From: Pseudomonas sp. PIC25
GTDB lineage: Bacteria > Pseudomonadota > Gammaproteobacteria > Pseudomonadales > Pseudomonadaceae
Reading direction: 5' to 3'
Assembly: GCF_002286785.1 (NCBI RefSeq)
Contig: NZ_MUJY01000062.1
Coordinates: forward strand, 42,501-106,500
DNA length: 64,000 nt
The translations under genes and the position numbers were made by a program. How positions within the stretch are numbered: the stretch's first letter is position 1; each line of letters starts with the position of its first letter. Shown one piece after another: positions 38,466 to 48,599 of this stretch. The notes under the pieces are model-generated. The model was not told the DNA's origin, made no database searches, and worked only from the letters and a program-made list of their open reading frames with translations.

Positions 38466-39272
38466 TCAACGCAATACGTTCAGGTGCAGGCCCTTTTCGT
38501 CGCCTTCGCCCAGCTCCAGCCGGGCCGCCCTGACGCCCTGAGCCACCAGCGCTTCACGCCAGGCTTCGGCATTCGGCCCGTCGAGGCTGACCCGGAGGGT
38601 CGTATCCAGGTTGAGACTGCGCGCCAGCACTTCGACCCAGGGCTGCTCCGGCTCGCCGCCCAACCGCAGCAACTTCAACTCGCCGGTACTCTTCAATTGG
38701 CGGAGCAAGGTGGCCGGCGCCGGCAGCAGCGTTCCCAGCGAAGCGGCGGAATCCAACTGCTCGACATGCAGGTAGGCACGCCGGTTGCCGCGGGTGATCG
38801 CATAGAGCGCCAGCAGACTCTCCGGGTTCGGCTCCGCCAGCCTCAGCAAGGCGTAGGCCTGCTGATCGTCGGGGCCGTACAGGGTCGCCTTGCCGAACAC
38901 CGAGTTGGCCCAAAGGCTGCTGGACCCGCAGTCGCGGCCCTGGCACCAGTAGAGCAGCTCGGCGCCCTTCTCCATCAGCGCCCGGCGCGCCGCCTCGAAG
39001 GCTTCCGCACTGGAATGCTCGCTGGACAGCCGGTAAGTCACCGCGGTGAAGGCTCCTTCCGCCAGTACCTCGCGCTCATAGCGCAACTGGCCGCTGATAC
39101 GACGGATGGAACCTTGCGGATAGAGCCGCTCCATCGTGGGCTCGGAGCGGAAGTCGGTAATCTCCGCCCGCGGGAAGCGTGGAAGAATCTCGAGATCGCG
39201 GCTGCCCGGCAGATCGGCCGCGAACAGCGAAGGTCCCGCGAGACACAAGCTCAACAGAATGATCAGGCGCAT
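38466..39272 (-). CDS. Secreted DUF4892-type protein
   Basis: The 268-residue protein has a signal peptide (MRLIILLSLCLAGPSLFA) with cleavage near AADLPGS. The mature region contains YEREVLAEGAFTAVTYRLSSEHSSAEAFEAARRALMEKGAELLYWCQGRDCGSSSLWAN, matching DUF4892 as I remember it: a Pseudomonas periplasmic protein with an OmpA-like C-terminal half (LNLDTTLRVSLDGPNAEAWREALVAQGV). CQGRDC carries two closely spaced Cys that may form a disulfide. No function is known. It lies 7 bases after the GST gene, on the same strand, so they may be cotranscribed. Confidence 0.8.
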   Translation of the reverse strand: MRLIILLSLCLAGPSLFAADLPGSRDLEILPRFPRAEITDFRSEPTMERLYPQGSIRRISGQLRYEREVLAEGAFTAVTYRLSSEHSSAEAFEAARRALMEKGAELLYWCQGRDCGSSSLWANSVFGKATLYGPDDQQAYALLRLAEPNPESLLALYAITRGNRRAYLHVEQLDSAASLGTLLPAPATLLRQLKSTGELKLLRLGGEPEQPWVEVLARSLNLDTTLRVSLDGPNAEAWREALVAQGVRAARLELGEGDEKGLHLNVLR

Positions 39273-39279
39273 CCCGGCC

Positions 39280-39942
39280 TCAAAGCGTCAGCATGGATTG
39301 AGCGGTGTTCACGGCCTTGTCGGTATCCGCCTCTCGCTTGGGAATTTCCAGTCCCCGCTGCACGGCCGGCCGGGCTTCCAACGCGGACATCCAGCGCTGA
39401 AGATTCGCCAGTCCGTCTACCGATACCCCGGACCAGTCATGGATGCGAACCCAGGGGAAGGTGGCGATATCAGCGATGCTGTAGTCGCCGGCGAGGTATT
39501 CCGACTCGCCCAGGCGCCGGTCCAGCACCTCGTACAGGCGGCGAGTCTCATGCTGGTAACGGTCGATGGCGCCCGGCAATTTCTCCGGGAAGTAGCGGTA
39601 GAAGACATTCGCCTGCCCCTGCATCGGCCCTACGCCGCCCATCTGGAACATCAGCCACTGGATGACACGGGAGCGGCCTTTGACGTCCTGCGGCATCAGG
39701 CGCCCGGTCTTTTCGGCCAGATAGATGAGGATGGCCCCGGATTCGAAAACGGCGAAATCATCGTTCTCGCGATCGACGATGGCCGGAATCCGTCCGTTCG
39801 GATTGATCTTCAGGTAGTCGGGCGCCTTCTGCTCCTTTCGGTCGAAACTCAGCGCGTGCACGCGGTAGGGCAACCCCAGCTCTTCGAGCGCGATGGAGAC
39901 TTTGTGTCCGTTCGGGGTGGCGGCGGTATACAGGTCGATCAT
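39280..39942 (-). CDS. Glutathione S-transferase family protein, Nu/Ure2p-like
   Basis: The 220-residue protein has a thioredoxin-fold N-terminal domain with [21 protein letters not shown], the NPNGRIPAI cis-Pro loop and [12 protein letters not shown] for glutathione binding, then a helical domain with [17 protein letters not shown] and [17 protein letters not shown]. The TPNGxK start is the mark of Nu-class/YfcG-YghU-like proteins, which act as glutathione-dependent disulfide-bond oxidoreductases. Cotranscription with the DUF4892 gene downstream is likely. Confidence 0.9.
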   Translation of the reverse strand: MIDLYTAATPNGHKVSIALEELGLPYRVHALSFDRKEQKAPDYLKINPNGRIPAIVDRENDDFAVFESGAILIYLAEKTGRLMPQDVKGRSRVIQWLMFQMGGVGPMQGQANVFYRYFPEKLPGAIDRYQHETRRLYEVLDRRLGESEYLAGDYSIADIATFPWVRIHDWSGVSVDGLANLQRWMSALEARPAVQRGLEIPKREADTDKAVNTAQSMLTL

Positions 39943-39993
39943 TGCTTCTCTCCTGTGGCAACCCGCCCAGCCTCCGCAGTTGGTCAGGGCAAG

Positions 39994-40857
39994 TCAAGCC
40001 ACAGTAAAGAAGCGATTGAAACAGTCTGCTACGGCATCCGCGCCTTTTTCATCGTCCAGGTGCAGGTGATGCCCGCCGGCCAGGTGGGTCACGTCGAAGG
40101 AGAATTCGCTGAGCATCTTCACCACCGCCGCCTGATGCGCCAGCATGCCCTGCTCCGCCAGGACCAGACTAACCGGGCAACCCAGGCGGCGCAGGAACGC
40201 CAGGGCATGGGCCTGGGTCAGGCGCAGCGGCGATGGAAGCGTCAGGCGCGGATCGGTGCGCCAGGTGTAACCGCCCGGCACGGGCATCAGCCCACGTTGC
40301 GCCAGCAGCTCGGCCGCCTCCCGGCTGACTGCGCCGACACCCTTCATGCGCGCCTCGACCGCACGCTCGACCGTCTCGTAGACGGGCTTGCGCTTGCTGC
40401 CCAGCGCCAGCTTCGCCCGTAGTGCCTCGCCCAGCTTCTCCGGGGCGGTTTCCGGCTCGCCGGTGAACGGCACCAACCCGTCGATCAGCGCGAGGCGCTC
40501 CACACGCTCCGGCAACGCGCCGGCGAGCAGCACGGAAACGATGGCCCCCATCGAATGCCCGAGCAGCGAGAAACGCTGCCAGCCGAACTGCTCCGCCACC
40601 TGCAGAATGTCGTAGGCGTAATCCCAGAGCGCGTATCCCGCACCGGCCGGGCGATGCCCGGAATGCCCGTGGCCGGCAAGATCCAGGACGACGATGCGCA
40701 CGCCTTTCAGCTTCGGCGCCAGGCGGGCGAAGCTCATGGAGTTGTCCAGCCAGCCATGCAATGCGATCACCGGCAGCCCGTCTTCCGGGCCGAACAGGTG
40801 GGCTGCCAGCTCGATATGCGGCAGATTCAGGCGGACCTCTTCGAACAGGTTGCTCAT
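39994..40857 (-). CDS. Alpha/beta hydrolase
   Basis: The 287-residue hydrolase has the strand-HG oxyanion motif VIALHGWLDNSMSF, nucleophile elbow LLGHSMGAIVS, acid region around ALIDGLVPFTGEP or SLVLAEQGML and the terminal His in LAGGHHLHLDDE. No signal peptide. Its ATG overlaps the stop codon of the preceding hydrolase gene (ATGA), so two related hydrolases are made together. The substrate is unknown; from memory the pair resembles PA1622-PA1621. Confidence 0.9.
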   Translation of the reverse strand: MSNLFEEVRLNLPHIELAAHLFGPEDGLPVIALHGWLDNSMSFARLAPKLKGVRIVVLDLAGHGHSGHRPAGAGYALWDYAYDILQVAEQFGWQRFSLLGHSMGAIVSVLLAGALPERVERLALIDGLVPFTGEPETAPEKLGEALRAKLALGSKRKPVYETVERAVEARMKGVGAVSREAAELLAQRGLMPVPGGYTWRTDPRLTLPSPLRLTQAHALAFLRRLGCPVSLVLAEQGMLAHQAAVVKMLSEFSFDVTHLAGGHHLHLDDEKGADAVADCFNRFFTVA

Positions 40858-41663
40858 GCGCTCTCCTCGCTTTCTGCCGAACCATCCCAGCGGGCCAGCA
40901 CACGCCTCAGCAACTCGGCAGTCTCCTGGGGACGCTCCAGCGGAAACATATGGCCGCCCGGCAACGTCAGGTAAAGCCCTTGCGGCACGCGCCGCACCAG
41001 GCGTGCATGATGCGGCAGCACGACCCGGCTGTGGCGACCCCGCACGACCGCCAGCGGCACCTTGAGCTGCTGGGGACGGCCGGGGGTGGTATGCGGGACG
41101 CTGCGGTAGATGCTGATCTCGGTGGCCGGATCGAAACGCAGGCGCAGCCCATTGTCGGCCTCCTGCAAGCCATGCCGTACGTAGGCATCCAGGCAATCCG
41201 GATCGAAGCGTCGGAACAGGGTCTTGCCGGCAAAGTATCGGCGCGCCTCTTCGATGCCGCCGAAGTGCTCGCGCCGCCCCAGCGTCCGCCCCGCCGGCGT
41301 GATGCGATCGATGAGGCCGAAGCGCTTCGCCGCGCGGATCAGCACCCGATCGGCCAGGGTCAGGACCGGCGAATCCAGCATCACCACGCCCCGGTAAAGC
41401 TCAGGGCGCCGCAGTGCCGCGTGGTAATGCAGCACGCCGCCGAGCGAATGCCCTACACCCCAGATCGGCTCGTCCAGCTCGCCGAGATGATGGAGCAGTT
41501 CTTCAACCAGGCTTTCCCAGTTGTCGTTTACGGGAAAGCGCGGGTCATGGGCATGCTGCGCCAGATGCAGCACCCGGTAATCCGGCTCCAGGGCCGCGAA
41601 CAGCTTGCCGTAGGTGGCTGAAGGGAAGCCATTTGCATGGGCGAAAAAAACAGTCTGGACCAT
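40854..41663 (-). CDS. Alpha/beta hydrolase
   Basis: The 269-residue hydrolase starts MVQTVFFAHANGFPSATYGKLF, with the oxyanion region HANGFPS, elbow GVGHSLGGVLHYHAAL (Ser in GxSxG), acid candidate in VVRGRHSRV and His in LPGGHMFPLERP. The MLPFSK... extension at the N-terminus is possible but lies before the conserved strand, so ATG at 41663 is preferred. It is the first gene of a two-gene unit with the next hydrolase. Confidence 0.88.
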   Translation of the reverse strand: MVQTVFFAHANGFPSATYGKLFAALEPDYRVLHLAQHAHDPRFPVNDNWESLVEELLHHLGELDEPIWGVGHSLGGVLHYHAALRRPELYRGVVMLDSPVLTLADRVLIRAAKRFGLIDRITPAGRTLGRREHFGGIEEARRYFAGKTLFRRFDPDCLDAYVRHGLQEADNGLRLRFDPATEISIYRSVPHTTPGRPQQLKVPLAVVRGRHSRVVLPHHARLVRRVPQGLYLTLPGGHMFPLERPQETAELLRRVLARWDGSAESEESA

Positions 41664-41793
41664 GGCTGCGTACGGATGGCGAAGATGAGCAGGATTGTCC
41701 GGCACCTTCGAGAAAGGGAGCAATGACCGTAATGGCCAGGAATGACGACACTCCGGCCATGTCCATGGTCCCGGTCGCCGGATGCGCGGAACC

Positions 41794-41802
41794 TGTTAAA
41801 AT
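41794..41802 (+). promoter_or_regulatory. Extended -10 promoter element for queD
   Basis: TGTTAAAAT fits TGnTAnnnT, 43 bases before the queD TTG start. No good -35 hexamer is present. Confidence 0.5.
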
Positions 41803-41844
41803 GCCGCCTCTGCCCGTCGTCCGGCCCTTTCAGAGCGTTGTCCC

Positions 41845-42201
41845 TTGGAACTGTTCAAAGAATTCATCTTCGAAGCCGCCCACCGCCTCCCCCACGTACC
41901 GGAAGGACACAAATGCGGGCGCCTGCATGGTCACTCGTTCCGCGTGGCGATCTACATCGAAGGCGAAGTGGACCCCTACACTGGGTGGATCCGTGACTTT
42001 TCCGAGATCAAGCAGATCTTCAAGCCGCTCTACGAGCAGCTCGATCACAACTACCTGAACGACATCCCCGGCCTGGAGAACCCCACCAGCGAAGTGCTGG
42101 CGAAATGGATCTGGCAGAAACTGAAGCCGCTCCTGCCCGAACTGTCGCGCGTACGTATCCACGAGACCTGCACCAGCGGCTGCGAATATCGCGGCGATTG
42201 A
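41845..42201 (+). CDS. queD: 6-carboxytetrahydropterin synthase-type protein (QueD/PTPS)
   Basis: The 118-residue enzyme has the PTPS fold: zinc His in FEAAHRLPH, catalytic Cys and the His-x-His pair in [29 protein letters not shown] and the Glu of [13 protein letters not shown]. It converts dihydroneopterin triphosphate to 6-carboxytetrahydropterin for queuosine synthesis. The start is a TTG codon: no ATG or GTG exists in frame near the conserved [13 protein letters not shown] start, and only a weak ribosome-binding site is seen, so expression should be low. From memory it matches PA2666. It has its own promoter element and terminator. Confidence 0.92.
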   Translation: MELFKEFIFEAAHRLPHVPEGHKCGRLHGHSFRVAIYIEGEVDPYTGWIRDFSEIKQIFKPLYEQLDHNYLNDIPGLENPTSEVLAKWIWQKLKPLLPELSRVRIHETCTSGCEYRGD

Positions 42202-42232
42202 TCGCCATCCCCCACGGCCGCCCTGACCTCAC

Positions 42233-42264
42233 GGCCCATCCCTCATCACGGGTGGGCCTTTTCC
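42233..42264 (+). terminator. Rho-independent terminator of queD
   Basis: A nine-pair stem (GGCCCATCC with GGGTGGGCC, one G-T pair), an eight-base loop, then TTTTCCTT. It lies between queD and the convergent chemoreceptor gene. Confidence 0.75.
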
Positions 42265-42268
42265 TTAC

Positions 42269-43951
42269 TCAGATACGGAACTGCTTCACCAGCGCACCCA
42301 GGCGTTCGCCGAGGCCGGCCAGGCTGCGGGCGGTCTGGGCGCCCTGCTGGGTTTCGTCGGCCACGCTGTCCACCGCCACGGCAATCTGGTGCACGCTGCG
42401 GTTGATCTCCTCAGCCACCGCGGTCTGCTCTTCGGCAGCACTGGCGATCTGCGCGTTCATGGCGTTGATGGTGCCGATCAACTGAGCGATGGCGTCCAGT
42501 GAAGAGCCGGCCTGGTTGGCCTGCTCGCTGGTGGTGTCGCCGGCCTCGCTGGAGCGGCGCATGGCGGTCACCGCTTCCTGGGTGCCCTGCTGCAGGCGAT
42601 CGATCATGCCCTGGATTTCCTGAGTGCTCTGCTGGGTGCGGCTGGCCAGCGCGCGAACCTCGTCGGCAACCACCGCAAAACCGCGCCCGGCCTCACCGGC
42701 ACGTGCCGCTTCGATGGCCGCGTTGAGCGCCAGCAGATTGGTCTGTTCGGCAATGGAGCGGATCACACCGAGCACGCTGACGATGGACTGCACGTCCTGC
42801 TGCAGGCTGTCGAGAGACACGCCGCTCTTGCGGATATCGTCCACCAGGGCATGAATGCGCTGGATGCTGCCATCCACCACCTTCTTCGCGGCCTGGCCTT
42901 CCTGGTCGGTCTGGCGAGCCGCTTCGGCGGCATTCTGCGCGCTGCGGGCCACTTCGTTGGCGGCGGCGGACATTTCGTTGATCGCGGTCGCTACCTGGTC
43001 GGTCTCATGGCGCTGGCGCTCCATGGCCTGCTCCGAGCGCTGCGCCTGGGCAGACACCTCGCCGACCAAGCTGGTCAGTTGGCCGGTCATCTCGACGATC
43101 TGGCGCACCAGGCCATGAATCTTCTCGACGAAACGGTTGAACGAACCGGCCAGCTCACCCAGTTCATCATGGCTGTTCACCGGCAGACGGTGAGTCAGGT
43201 CGCCGTCACCGGCAGCGATGTCGTCCAGGTTGTCTTTGATCTGCTGCAACGGACGCAGGATGGAGTTGCTCAGCGCGAGACCGGCAATACCCAGCAGGAC
43301 CAGCAGGATCACGGCGATGACCACGATGCTGCTGACCACGGTGCTGATGCGGTCGTCGATGGCCTTCTCCACCTCGACCACCTGGGCCTCGATGCCGTCC
43401 AGGTTGACGGCGGTACCGATCACCATGTCCCACTTCGGCAGGTAATAGGTGTAGGCCAGCTTGGGGACCTGCACGCTCTCGTTGCCCGGCAGCGGCGAGG
43501 AGTACTGGACGAAATGCGTGCCGTTCTTGGCGACACTCACCAATTCCTCGTTCAGTAGCACGCCGTTAGAGTCACGGCGACCCTTGAAGCTCTTGCCAAC
43601 GTCCACCGGGCTGTCGCCACGGAACAGCCGGACGATCTCCGAGTCGTAGCCGAAGATGTAGGAGTCCTTGCCGTACTTGATCTTCGACAGCACGGCGATG
43701 GCCGCCTCGCGGCTGGCCATGTCGCCGGACGCGGCGGCGTCGTACATACCCTGCACGGAGCCGAGGGCGATCTGCACGTAGTGCTCCAACTCTTCACGGC
43801 TTTCCTGCATCAGGCGTTCGCGGGTTTCCTCCAGCTCTTCTTGCGCCAGACCGAGCAGTACCTTCGCCGTGGCGCCGCTGAGCACCAGGGCGAACAGCAG
43901 CACCGGTACCAGGGCCAGCAACAGAACTTTCGATTTCAGCGTCAGACGCAT
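42269..43951 (-). CDS. ctpM: Methyl-accepting chemotaxis protein with single Cache domain (CtpM-like)
   Basis: The 560-residue receptor has a first membrane segment (about residues 10-32), a periplasmic region with a single-Cache (sCache_2) domain recognisable from [37 protein letters not shown] and [22 protein letters not shown], a second membrane segment (about 190-215), HAMP and a signalling domain with [38 protein letters not shown]. Neighbours (an antiporter-family transporter, then a bqs cluster) match PA2652-PA2657; PA2652 is the malate chemoreceptor CtpM. Malate as ligand is inference. ATG at 43951 has AAAGGA before it. Confidence 0.85.
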   Translation of the reverse strand: MRLTLKSKVLLLALVPVLLFALVLSGATAKVLLGLAQEELEETRERLMQESREELEHYVQIALGSVQGMYDAAASGDMASREAAIAVLSKIKYGKDSYIFGYDSEIVRLFRGDSPVDVGKSFKGRRDSNGVLLNEELVSVAKNGTHFVQYSSPLPGNESVQVPKLAYTYYLPKWDMVIGTAVNLDGIEAQVVEVEKAIDDRISTVVSSIVVIAVILLVLLGIAGLALSNSILRPLQQIKDNLDDIAAGDGDLTHRLPVNSHDELGELAGSFNRFVEKIHGLVRQIVEMTGQLTSLVGEVSAQAQRSEQAMERQRHETDQVATAINEMSAAANEVARSAQNAAEAARQTDQEGQAAKKVVDGSIQRIHALVDDIRKSGVSLDSLQQDVQSIVSVLGVIRSIAEQTNLLALNAAIEAARAGEAGRGFAVVADEVRALASRTQQSTQEIQGMIDRLQQGTQEAVTAMRRSSEAGDTTSEQANQAGSSLDAIAQLIGTINAMNAQIASAAEEQTAVAEEINRSVHQIAVAVDSVADETQQGAQTARSLAGLGERLGALVKQFRI

Positions 43952-43983
43952 TGTCCTTTCCTCGTGAGACGGCAAGCGGAATG

Positions 43984-44014
43984 AAAACGGGGTGGCCTTC
44001 GTATCGGCCACCCC
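43984..44014 (-). terminator. Rho-independent terminator downstream of the antiporter gene
   Basis: On the minus strand, GGGGTGGCC pairs with GGCCACCCC across an eight-base loop and is followed by GTTTTC. It lies about 120 bases after the antiporter stop and before the chemoreceptor start, separating the two genes. Confidence 0.7.
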
Positions 44015-44132
44015 GCTGGAAAATTGAGCGAATAGTTTGACGCCAAAATGATGGCACTTCAATGACATCTTGATCGAACGGACAGCTCACCAGATGTCGA
44101 CACAGGCCGCCAGGACAGCGGCCCGGCAGGAT

Positions 44133-45452
44133 TTACAGCAGCATCGCCGCGGCCCAGCCGAACACCAGCAGCGGCAGGTTGTAGTGCAGGAAGGTGGGCA
44201 CCACGGTGTCCCAGATGTGGTTGTGCTGGCCATCGACGTTGAGGCCGGAGGTCGGGCCCAGGGTCGAGTCGGAAGCCGGCGAGCCAGCATCGCCCAGGGC
44301 CCCGGCGGTACCGACGATGGAAACGATCGCCAGCGGGCTGAAGCCGAGCTGCATGCCCAGCGGCACGAAGATGGCGGCAATGATCGGGACCGTGGAGAAG
44401 GACGAACCAATACCCATGGTCACCAGCAGGCCGACCAGCAGCATCAGCAGCGCACCGACCGCCTTGCTGTGGCCGATCCAGGCGGCCGAGGCATCCACCA
44501 GGGTCTTCACCTCGCCGGTGGCCTTCATCACTTCGGCGAAGCCGGCGGCGGCGATCATGATGAAGCCGATCATGGCCATCATCTTCATGCCTTCGGTGAA
44601 CAGGTCGTCGGCCTCCCGCCAGCGCACCACGCCAGACACCGAGAAGATCACGAAACCCACCAGAGCACCGATGATCATCGAGTCCAGCCACAGCTGCACG
44701 GCGAACGCGGCGGCGATGGCGACGCCGGCCATCAGCAGGCTCAGCGGGTTGTACTGCACACCGGCACGCTCGACCTGCTCGATCCGGGCAAGGTCATAGA
44801 CGCGCTTCTTGCGGTAGCTGAACAGCACCGCCACCAGCAGGCCGAAGAGCATGCCCAGGGCCGGGATTGCCATGGCTTGGGTAACGCTCACGCCGCTGAC
44901 GTCCACCCCGGCCTTGGTCACGTTGGCCAGCAGGATTTCGTTGAGGAAGATGCCGCCGAAGCCCACCGGCAGGAACATGTAGGGCGTGATCAGTCCGAAG
45001 GTGATGACGCAGGCGATCAGGCGGCGGTCCAGCGACAACTTGGTCAGTACGTACAGCAGCGGCGGCACCAGCAGCGGGATGAAGGCGATGTGGATCGGCA
45101 GGATGTTCTGCGAGGATACCGAAACCGCCAGCAGCAGCACGATCAGCACCCACTTCACCGCCCCGCCGCCCTGTGCGTCCTGGCGACCGACCAGCGCCAG
45201 CACCTTGTCGGCCAGGGCATGGGCCAGACCGGACTTGGCGATGGCGACCGCGAACGCGCCGAGCAAGGCATACGACAGCGCCACCGTGGCGCCGCCGCCG
45301 AGGCCCTGGTTGAAGGCATTGAGCGTGCCCTCCACACCCAGGCCGCCGATCAGGCCGCCTGCCAGCGCGCCAACGATCAGGGCCACTACCACGTGCACAC
45401 GGCACAGACTGAGGATCAGCATGATGCCGACCGCTGCGATCACAGCATTCAT
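44133..45452 (-). CDS. Na+/H+ antiporter family transporter
   Basis: The 439-residue protein has about eleven to twelve hydrophobic segments and family patterns of the NhaC-like/YuiF group: [92 protein letters not shown] and [21 protein letters not shown]. Such proteins exchange Na+ for H+, but some relatives carry organic anions, so a role in uptake of the neighbouring receptor's ligand cannot be ruled out. It has its own terminator and is divergent from the FMN reductase. Confidence 0.85.
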   Translation of the reverse strand: MNAVIAAVGIMLILSLCRVHVVVALIVGALAGGLIGGLGVEGTLNAFNQGLGGGATVALSYALLGAFAVAIAKSGLAHALADKVLALVGRQDAQGGGAVKWVLIVLLLAVSVSSQNILPIHIAFIPLLVPPLLYVLTKLSLDRRLIACVITFGLITPYMFLPVGFGGIFLNEILLANVTKAGVDVSGVSVTQAMAIPALGMLFGLLVAVLFSYRKKRVYDLARIEQVERAGVQYNPLSLLMAGVAIAAAFAVQLWLDSMIIGALVGFVIFSVSGVVRWREADDLFTEGMKMMAMIGFIMIAAAGFAEVMKATGEVKTLVDASAAWIGHSKAVGALLMLLVGLLVTMGIGSSFSTVPIIAAIFVPLGMQLGFSPLAIVSIVGTAGALGDAGSPASDSTLGPTSGLNVDGQHNHIWDTVVPTFLHYNLPLLVFGWAAAMLL

Positions 45453-45678
45453 CGATAAGCTCCAGGATTCGACCGGAAGGCCCGGAAAAAAGGCGCGTAC
45501 TCTGCCCCATGGCCGCCGTGCCTGTCAAAACACAACCTGTCCGGTTCGACAGGCGAATTGCCGCAGGGCGTGACCCACGACTCAGCTGGCGCATTCCGCC
45601 ACCCACGTCGGCATCTCCGCCCTTGTTCCAAAGGGTTCCCACGGCTAGCCTGCGTGCACTTTTCCCTGGGAGTCCCTC

Positions 45679-46275
45679 ATGCTCAACATCGCCCTCGTCG
45701 CCGGCTCCAGCCGCAACAACAGCCAATCCGGCAAGGTCGCGCGTTTCCTGCGCCAACGCCTAATCCAGCTCGAAACCACTACCGAAGACACCAGCTCCGT
45801 CATTGACCTCGGACTTGCCCCGCTGCCGCTGTGGCCAGGTGAAGACAGCGGTCCCTGGGACCTGTACGCCGCACAACTGAAGGCCGCCGATGCGGTGGTA
45901 GTGGTGGCGCCGGAGTGGAATGGCATGGCCTGCCCGGCGATCAAGAACTTCTTCGTCTACGCCAGCAAGGCCGAACTGGCCCATAAGCCCGGCCTGCTGG
46001 TAGCGGTCTCCGCCGGCATCGGCGGCGCCTCGCCGATCAGCGAACTGCGCGCCTCCAGCTACAAGAACTGCCGGTTGTGCTACCTGCCGGAGCACCTGAT
46101 CGTGCGCCAGGTGGAAAAGGTGCTGAACACGCCGGAACCGGCCAGCGAAGACGACCAGCGCCTGCGCGGGCGGATCGACTATGCGCTGGATATCCTGGCG
46201 AAGTACGGGGAAGCGCTGAAGCCGGTGCGTGCGGCCATCGATATGGGGAATCCTGCGTTTACCAACGGCATGTAA
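45679..46275 (+). CDS. NADPH-dependent FMN reductase-like protein
   Basis: The 198-residue flavodoxin-fold protein begins LNIALVAGSSRNNSQSGKVARFL, the FMN phosphate loop of the NADPH-dependent FMN reductase family, followed by AADAVVVVAPEWNGMACPAIKNFFVYAS, where an E-W-N-G-M segment replaces the usual PEYNGS. Members act as quinone or FMN reductases. The ATG follows GGGAG. Stop codon is 19 bases from the convergent bqsS stop. Confidence 0.88.
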   Translation: MLNIALVAGSSRNNSQSGKVARFLRQRLIQLETTTEDTSSVIDLGLAPLPLWPGEDSGPWDLYAAQLKAADAVVVVAPEWNGMACPAIKNFFVYASKAELAHKPGLLVAVSAGIGGASPISELRASSYKNCRLCYLPEHLIVRQVEKVLNTPEPASEDDQRLRGRIDYALDILAKYGEALKPVRAAIDMGNPAFTNGM

Positions 46276-46294
46276 GAACGCGCAGAGGCCTGGA

Positions 46295-47623
46295 TCAGCG
46301 TATGTCCGGGCCTCGCGCCGGCAGGAAGATTCGCACCCGCAGCCCGCCCAACGGGCTTTCCTCCAGCGCCAGGCGTCCCGCCCAGGCATCGACGATATCC
46401 CGCACGATGCCCAGCCCCAGACCATGCCCCGGCACCTGCTCGTCCAGCCGTGAGCCCCGATCGAGCACCTGCTCGCGAGCCTCGGCAGCAATACCGGGAC
46501 CGTCGTCATCGATGGTCAACTGATAGCCCGTTTCCACCGGTTCGATGTCTAGGCGCACCTGGCCTTGCGCCCACTTGCAGGCGTTGTCCAGCAGATTGCC
46601 GAGCAGTTCGAGCAGGTCCTCACGGTCCCACGGCAGGCGCAGTCCTGGCGGCGCTTGCCAGCGCAGGTCCAGGTTGCGGTCATGGATCATCGCCAGGGTT
46701 TCAAACAGGCCGGGCAGCTCCCCCGCGCAATCGAAACGCGCCTTGGGCAACGCCTCCCCGGCCAGCCGTGCACGGCCCAGCTCGCGGGCCAGCAGTTGCT
46801 CGATCTGCGCCAGTTGCTCCTGCAACCGTGCCTGCAAGTCCGGATGACCCTGCAATTCCTCACGATTGGCCAGGCTGAGCAGGACGGCCAGCGGCGTCTT
46901 GAGCGCATGACCGAGATTGCCCAAGGCATTACGCGAACGCTTGAGCGTGCTTTCGGTATGCGCCAGCAGGTGGTTGACCTGAGCCACCAGCGGCTCCAGC
47001 TCCGGTGGGACGTCGCGATCCAATTCGCCGCGCTGGCCGCTCTGCAGCTGGGCGATCTGCTGGCGTGCCGACTCCAGCGGGCGCAGGGCGCGGTGGACTG
47101 TCCAGCGCTGCAACAGAACGATCAGCAGCAAGGCGCCGGCACCCAGCCAGAGGATGAGTTGGCGCAGGCGGCGGAAGCTGTCGAGCACCGGCGTGTAGTC
47201 GTGCGCCACGCTGATCGACAGCTCGCGGCCGAAGCGCCGGTAGTCCGCCCGGTAGACCAGCAGGTGCTGATCGCTCGGCCCGTCGCTCAGCCCCTCTTGC
47301 AATCCGGCCGTTTTCGGGCGTGGCAGCGTATGGTCCCAGAGCGAGCGGGAGCGCCAGACATGGTCGTCGAAATCGATGCGGAAGTAATGCCCGGACAACG
47401 GCCGCTGGTAACCGGGGCCGATGCGCTGTTCGTCCAGTTGCAGGCCCTGCGGCCCACGCACCATGGCGATCAACAGCGCTTCGGCTTCTTCACGCAGGTA
47501 ATTCTGCAGATAGCGGCGCAGACCGAGGTCGAACAACCAGAGGCTGCCTTGGGCAAAGATCAGCCCGACGACCAGCAATACCGCCACCAGCCCCAGGCTC
47601 AACCGATGCTGCAGGGCTATCAC
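46295..47623 (-). CDS. bqsS: Sensor histidine kinase BqsS/CarS-like
   Basis: The 442-residue kinase has two membrane segments (about residues 9-31 and 151-170) around a periplasmic domain, HAMP, the His box [17 protein letters not shown]-box [13 protein letters not shown] and G-boxes [12 protein letters not shown] and [12 protein letters not shown]. At residues 44-48 the periplasmic side has REEAE, an RExxE motif at the same place as the ferrous-iron-binding RExxE of P. aeruginosa BqsS. It starts with GTG at 47623, overlapping the bqsR stop (GTGA). The system responds to Fe(II) and is also known as CarSR for its Ca2+ response. Confidence 0.88.
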   Translation of the reverse strand: MIALQHRLSLGLVAVLLVVGLIFAQGSLWLFDLGLRRYLQNYLREEAEALLIAMVRGPQGLQLDEQRIGPGYQRPLSGHYFRIDFDDHVWRSRSLWDHTLPRPKTAGLQEGLSDGPSDQHLLVYRADYRRFGRELSISVAHDYTPVLDSFRRLRQLILWLGAGALLLIVLLQRWTVHRALRPLESARQQIAQLQSGQRGELDRDVPPELEPLVAQVNHLLAHTESTLKRSRNALGNLGHALKTPLAVLLSLANREELQGHPDLQARLQEQLAQIEQLLARELGRARLAGEALPKARFDCAGELPGLFETLAMIHDRNLDLRWQAPPGLRLPWDREDLLELLGNLLDNACKWAQGQVRLDIEPVETGYQLTIDDDGPGIAAEAREQVLDRGSRLDEQVPGHGLGLGIVRDIVDAWAGRLALEESPLGGLRVRIFLPARGPDIR

Positions 47624-48288
47624 CCGCCGGCACCGTTGTAGCGGTAGCCCTGTCCGCGCCGGGTCTCGATCACTTCGCGGCCGAGCTTGCCGCGCAAGCG
47701 GTTGACGTGCACTTCGATGACGTTGGAGTCGCGCTCCTTCTCGCCGTCATACAGGTGCTCGGCCAGGTGCGTCTTCGACAGCAACTGCCCCGGATGTAGC
47801 ATGAAATAACGCAGCAGCCGGAACTCGGCGGCGGTCAGCTCGATCCATTCGCCGTTGCGCCCGACACACTGCCGCGCCTCGTCCAGTTGCAGGCCCGCGG
47901 CCTCCAGTTGTGGCTGGTTGGCCAGCCCATGGGCCCGCCGCAACAGCGCCTGGATGCGCAAGTTGAGTTCTTCGGGGTGGAACGGCTTGCTCAGGTAGTC
48001 GTCGGCACCGGTCTTCAGCCCCTCGATGCGCTCGGCCCAAGAATCGCGTGCAGTAAGGATCAGTACCGGGGTGGTCAGCCCGCCGGCACGCCATTCGCGC
48101 AACACCTCCAGCCCCGGTTTGCCGGGCAGGCCCAGGTCGAGAATGATCAGGTCATAGGGTTCGCAGGCTCCCTGGTAGGCCGCATCGCGGCCATCGGCCA
48201 GCCAGTCCACGGCATACCCCTGGCGACCAAGGCCGGCGACCAGTTCGTCGGCCAGGGGCACGTGGTCTTCCACCAACAGCAGGCGCAT
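47620..48288 (-). CDS. bqsR: Response regulator BqsR/CarR-like
   Basis: The 222-residue OmpR-type regulator has phospho-acceptor Asp51 in [13 protein letters not shown], the [13 protein letters not shown]ys and a winged helix with [15 protein letters not shown] (here [20 protein letters not shown]) and [17 protein letters not shown]. The start overlaps the stop of the PepSY-like gene upstream (TGATG) and the stop overlaps bqsS. The target motif known for BqsR (TTAAG-N6-TTAAG) has a near match at 48960-48975, just before the first gene of this cluster. Confidence 0.9.
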   Translation of the reverse strand: MRLLLVEDHVPLADELVAGLGRQGYAVDWLADGRDAAYQGACEPYDLIILDLGLPGKPGLEVLREWRAGGLTTPVLILTARDSWAERIEGLKTGADDYLSKPFHPEELNLRIQALLRRAHGLANQPQLEAAGLQLDEARQCVGRNGEWIELTAAEFRLLRYFMLHPGQLLSKTHLAEHLYDGEKERDSNVIEVHVNRLRGKLGREVIETRRGQGYRYNGAGG

Positions 48289-48599
48289 CAGTCTTCCTCG
48301 TCCTTCAGGATGGCCCCATTGCGGGCATCCAATTCCAGCTCACGCACTACACCGCCCTGGGTCAACAGCTCCACTTCATAGACGTAGACACCGTCTTCCT
48401 CTTCCAGCTCGGCTTCCAGCAGGGTCGAGCCGGGGTAACGCGCCAGCGCGTCCTGGATCAGGCTCTCCAGCGACTGGATAACACCTTCCTGGCGCAGGCG
48501 CAGGGCCGCGTCCTGGTCCAGGTCACGGGCCGAGACATCCCGGCCCAGTAACCCCAGCAGCAGAAAAAGCAACCCGATCCGGTGCAGCGTCGTATGCAT
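48288..48599 (-). CDS. PepSY-like periplasmic protein (second of two)
   Basis: The 103-residue protein has a signal peptide (about residues 1-24, [20 protein letters not shown]) and one PepSY-like domain: [23 protein letters not shown], then [30 protein letters not shown]. It is paralogous to the gene directly upstream. It overlaps both neighbours by one base (TGATG), placing it in one operon with bqsRS. Small PepSY proteins of this kind flank Fe2+/Ca2+-sensing two-component systems; the acidic C-terminus could bind cations. Function is unknown. Confidence 0.88.
   Translation of the reverse strand: MHTTLHRIGLLFLLLGLLGRDVSARDLDQDAALRLRQEGVIQSLESLIQDALARYPGSTLLEAELEEEDGVYVYEVELLTQGGVVRELELDARNGAILKDEED

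Noticed and set aside
39994..41196. A 400-codon version of the first alpha/beta hydrolase
   Set aside because: The extra N-terminal residues are Arg/Pro/Ala-rich shadow of the upstream hydrolase gene. The ATG at 40857 overlaps that gene's stop in the usual ATGA manner.
44070..45458. A 462-codon open frame antisense to the antiporter gene
   Set aside because: Its composition (His, Gln, Gly, Ala) is that of a shadow frame and the opposite strand encodes a clear membrane protein with family motifs.
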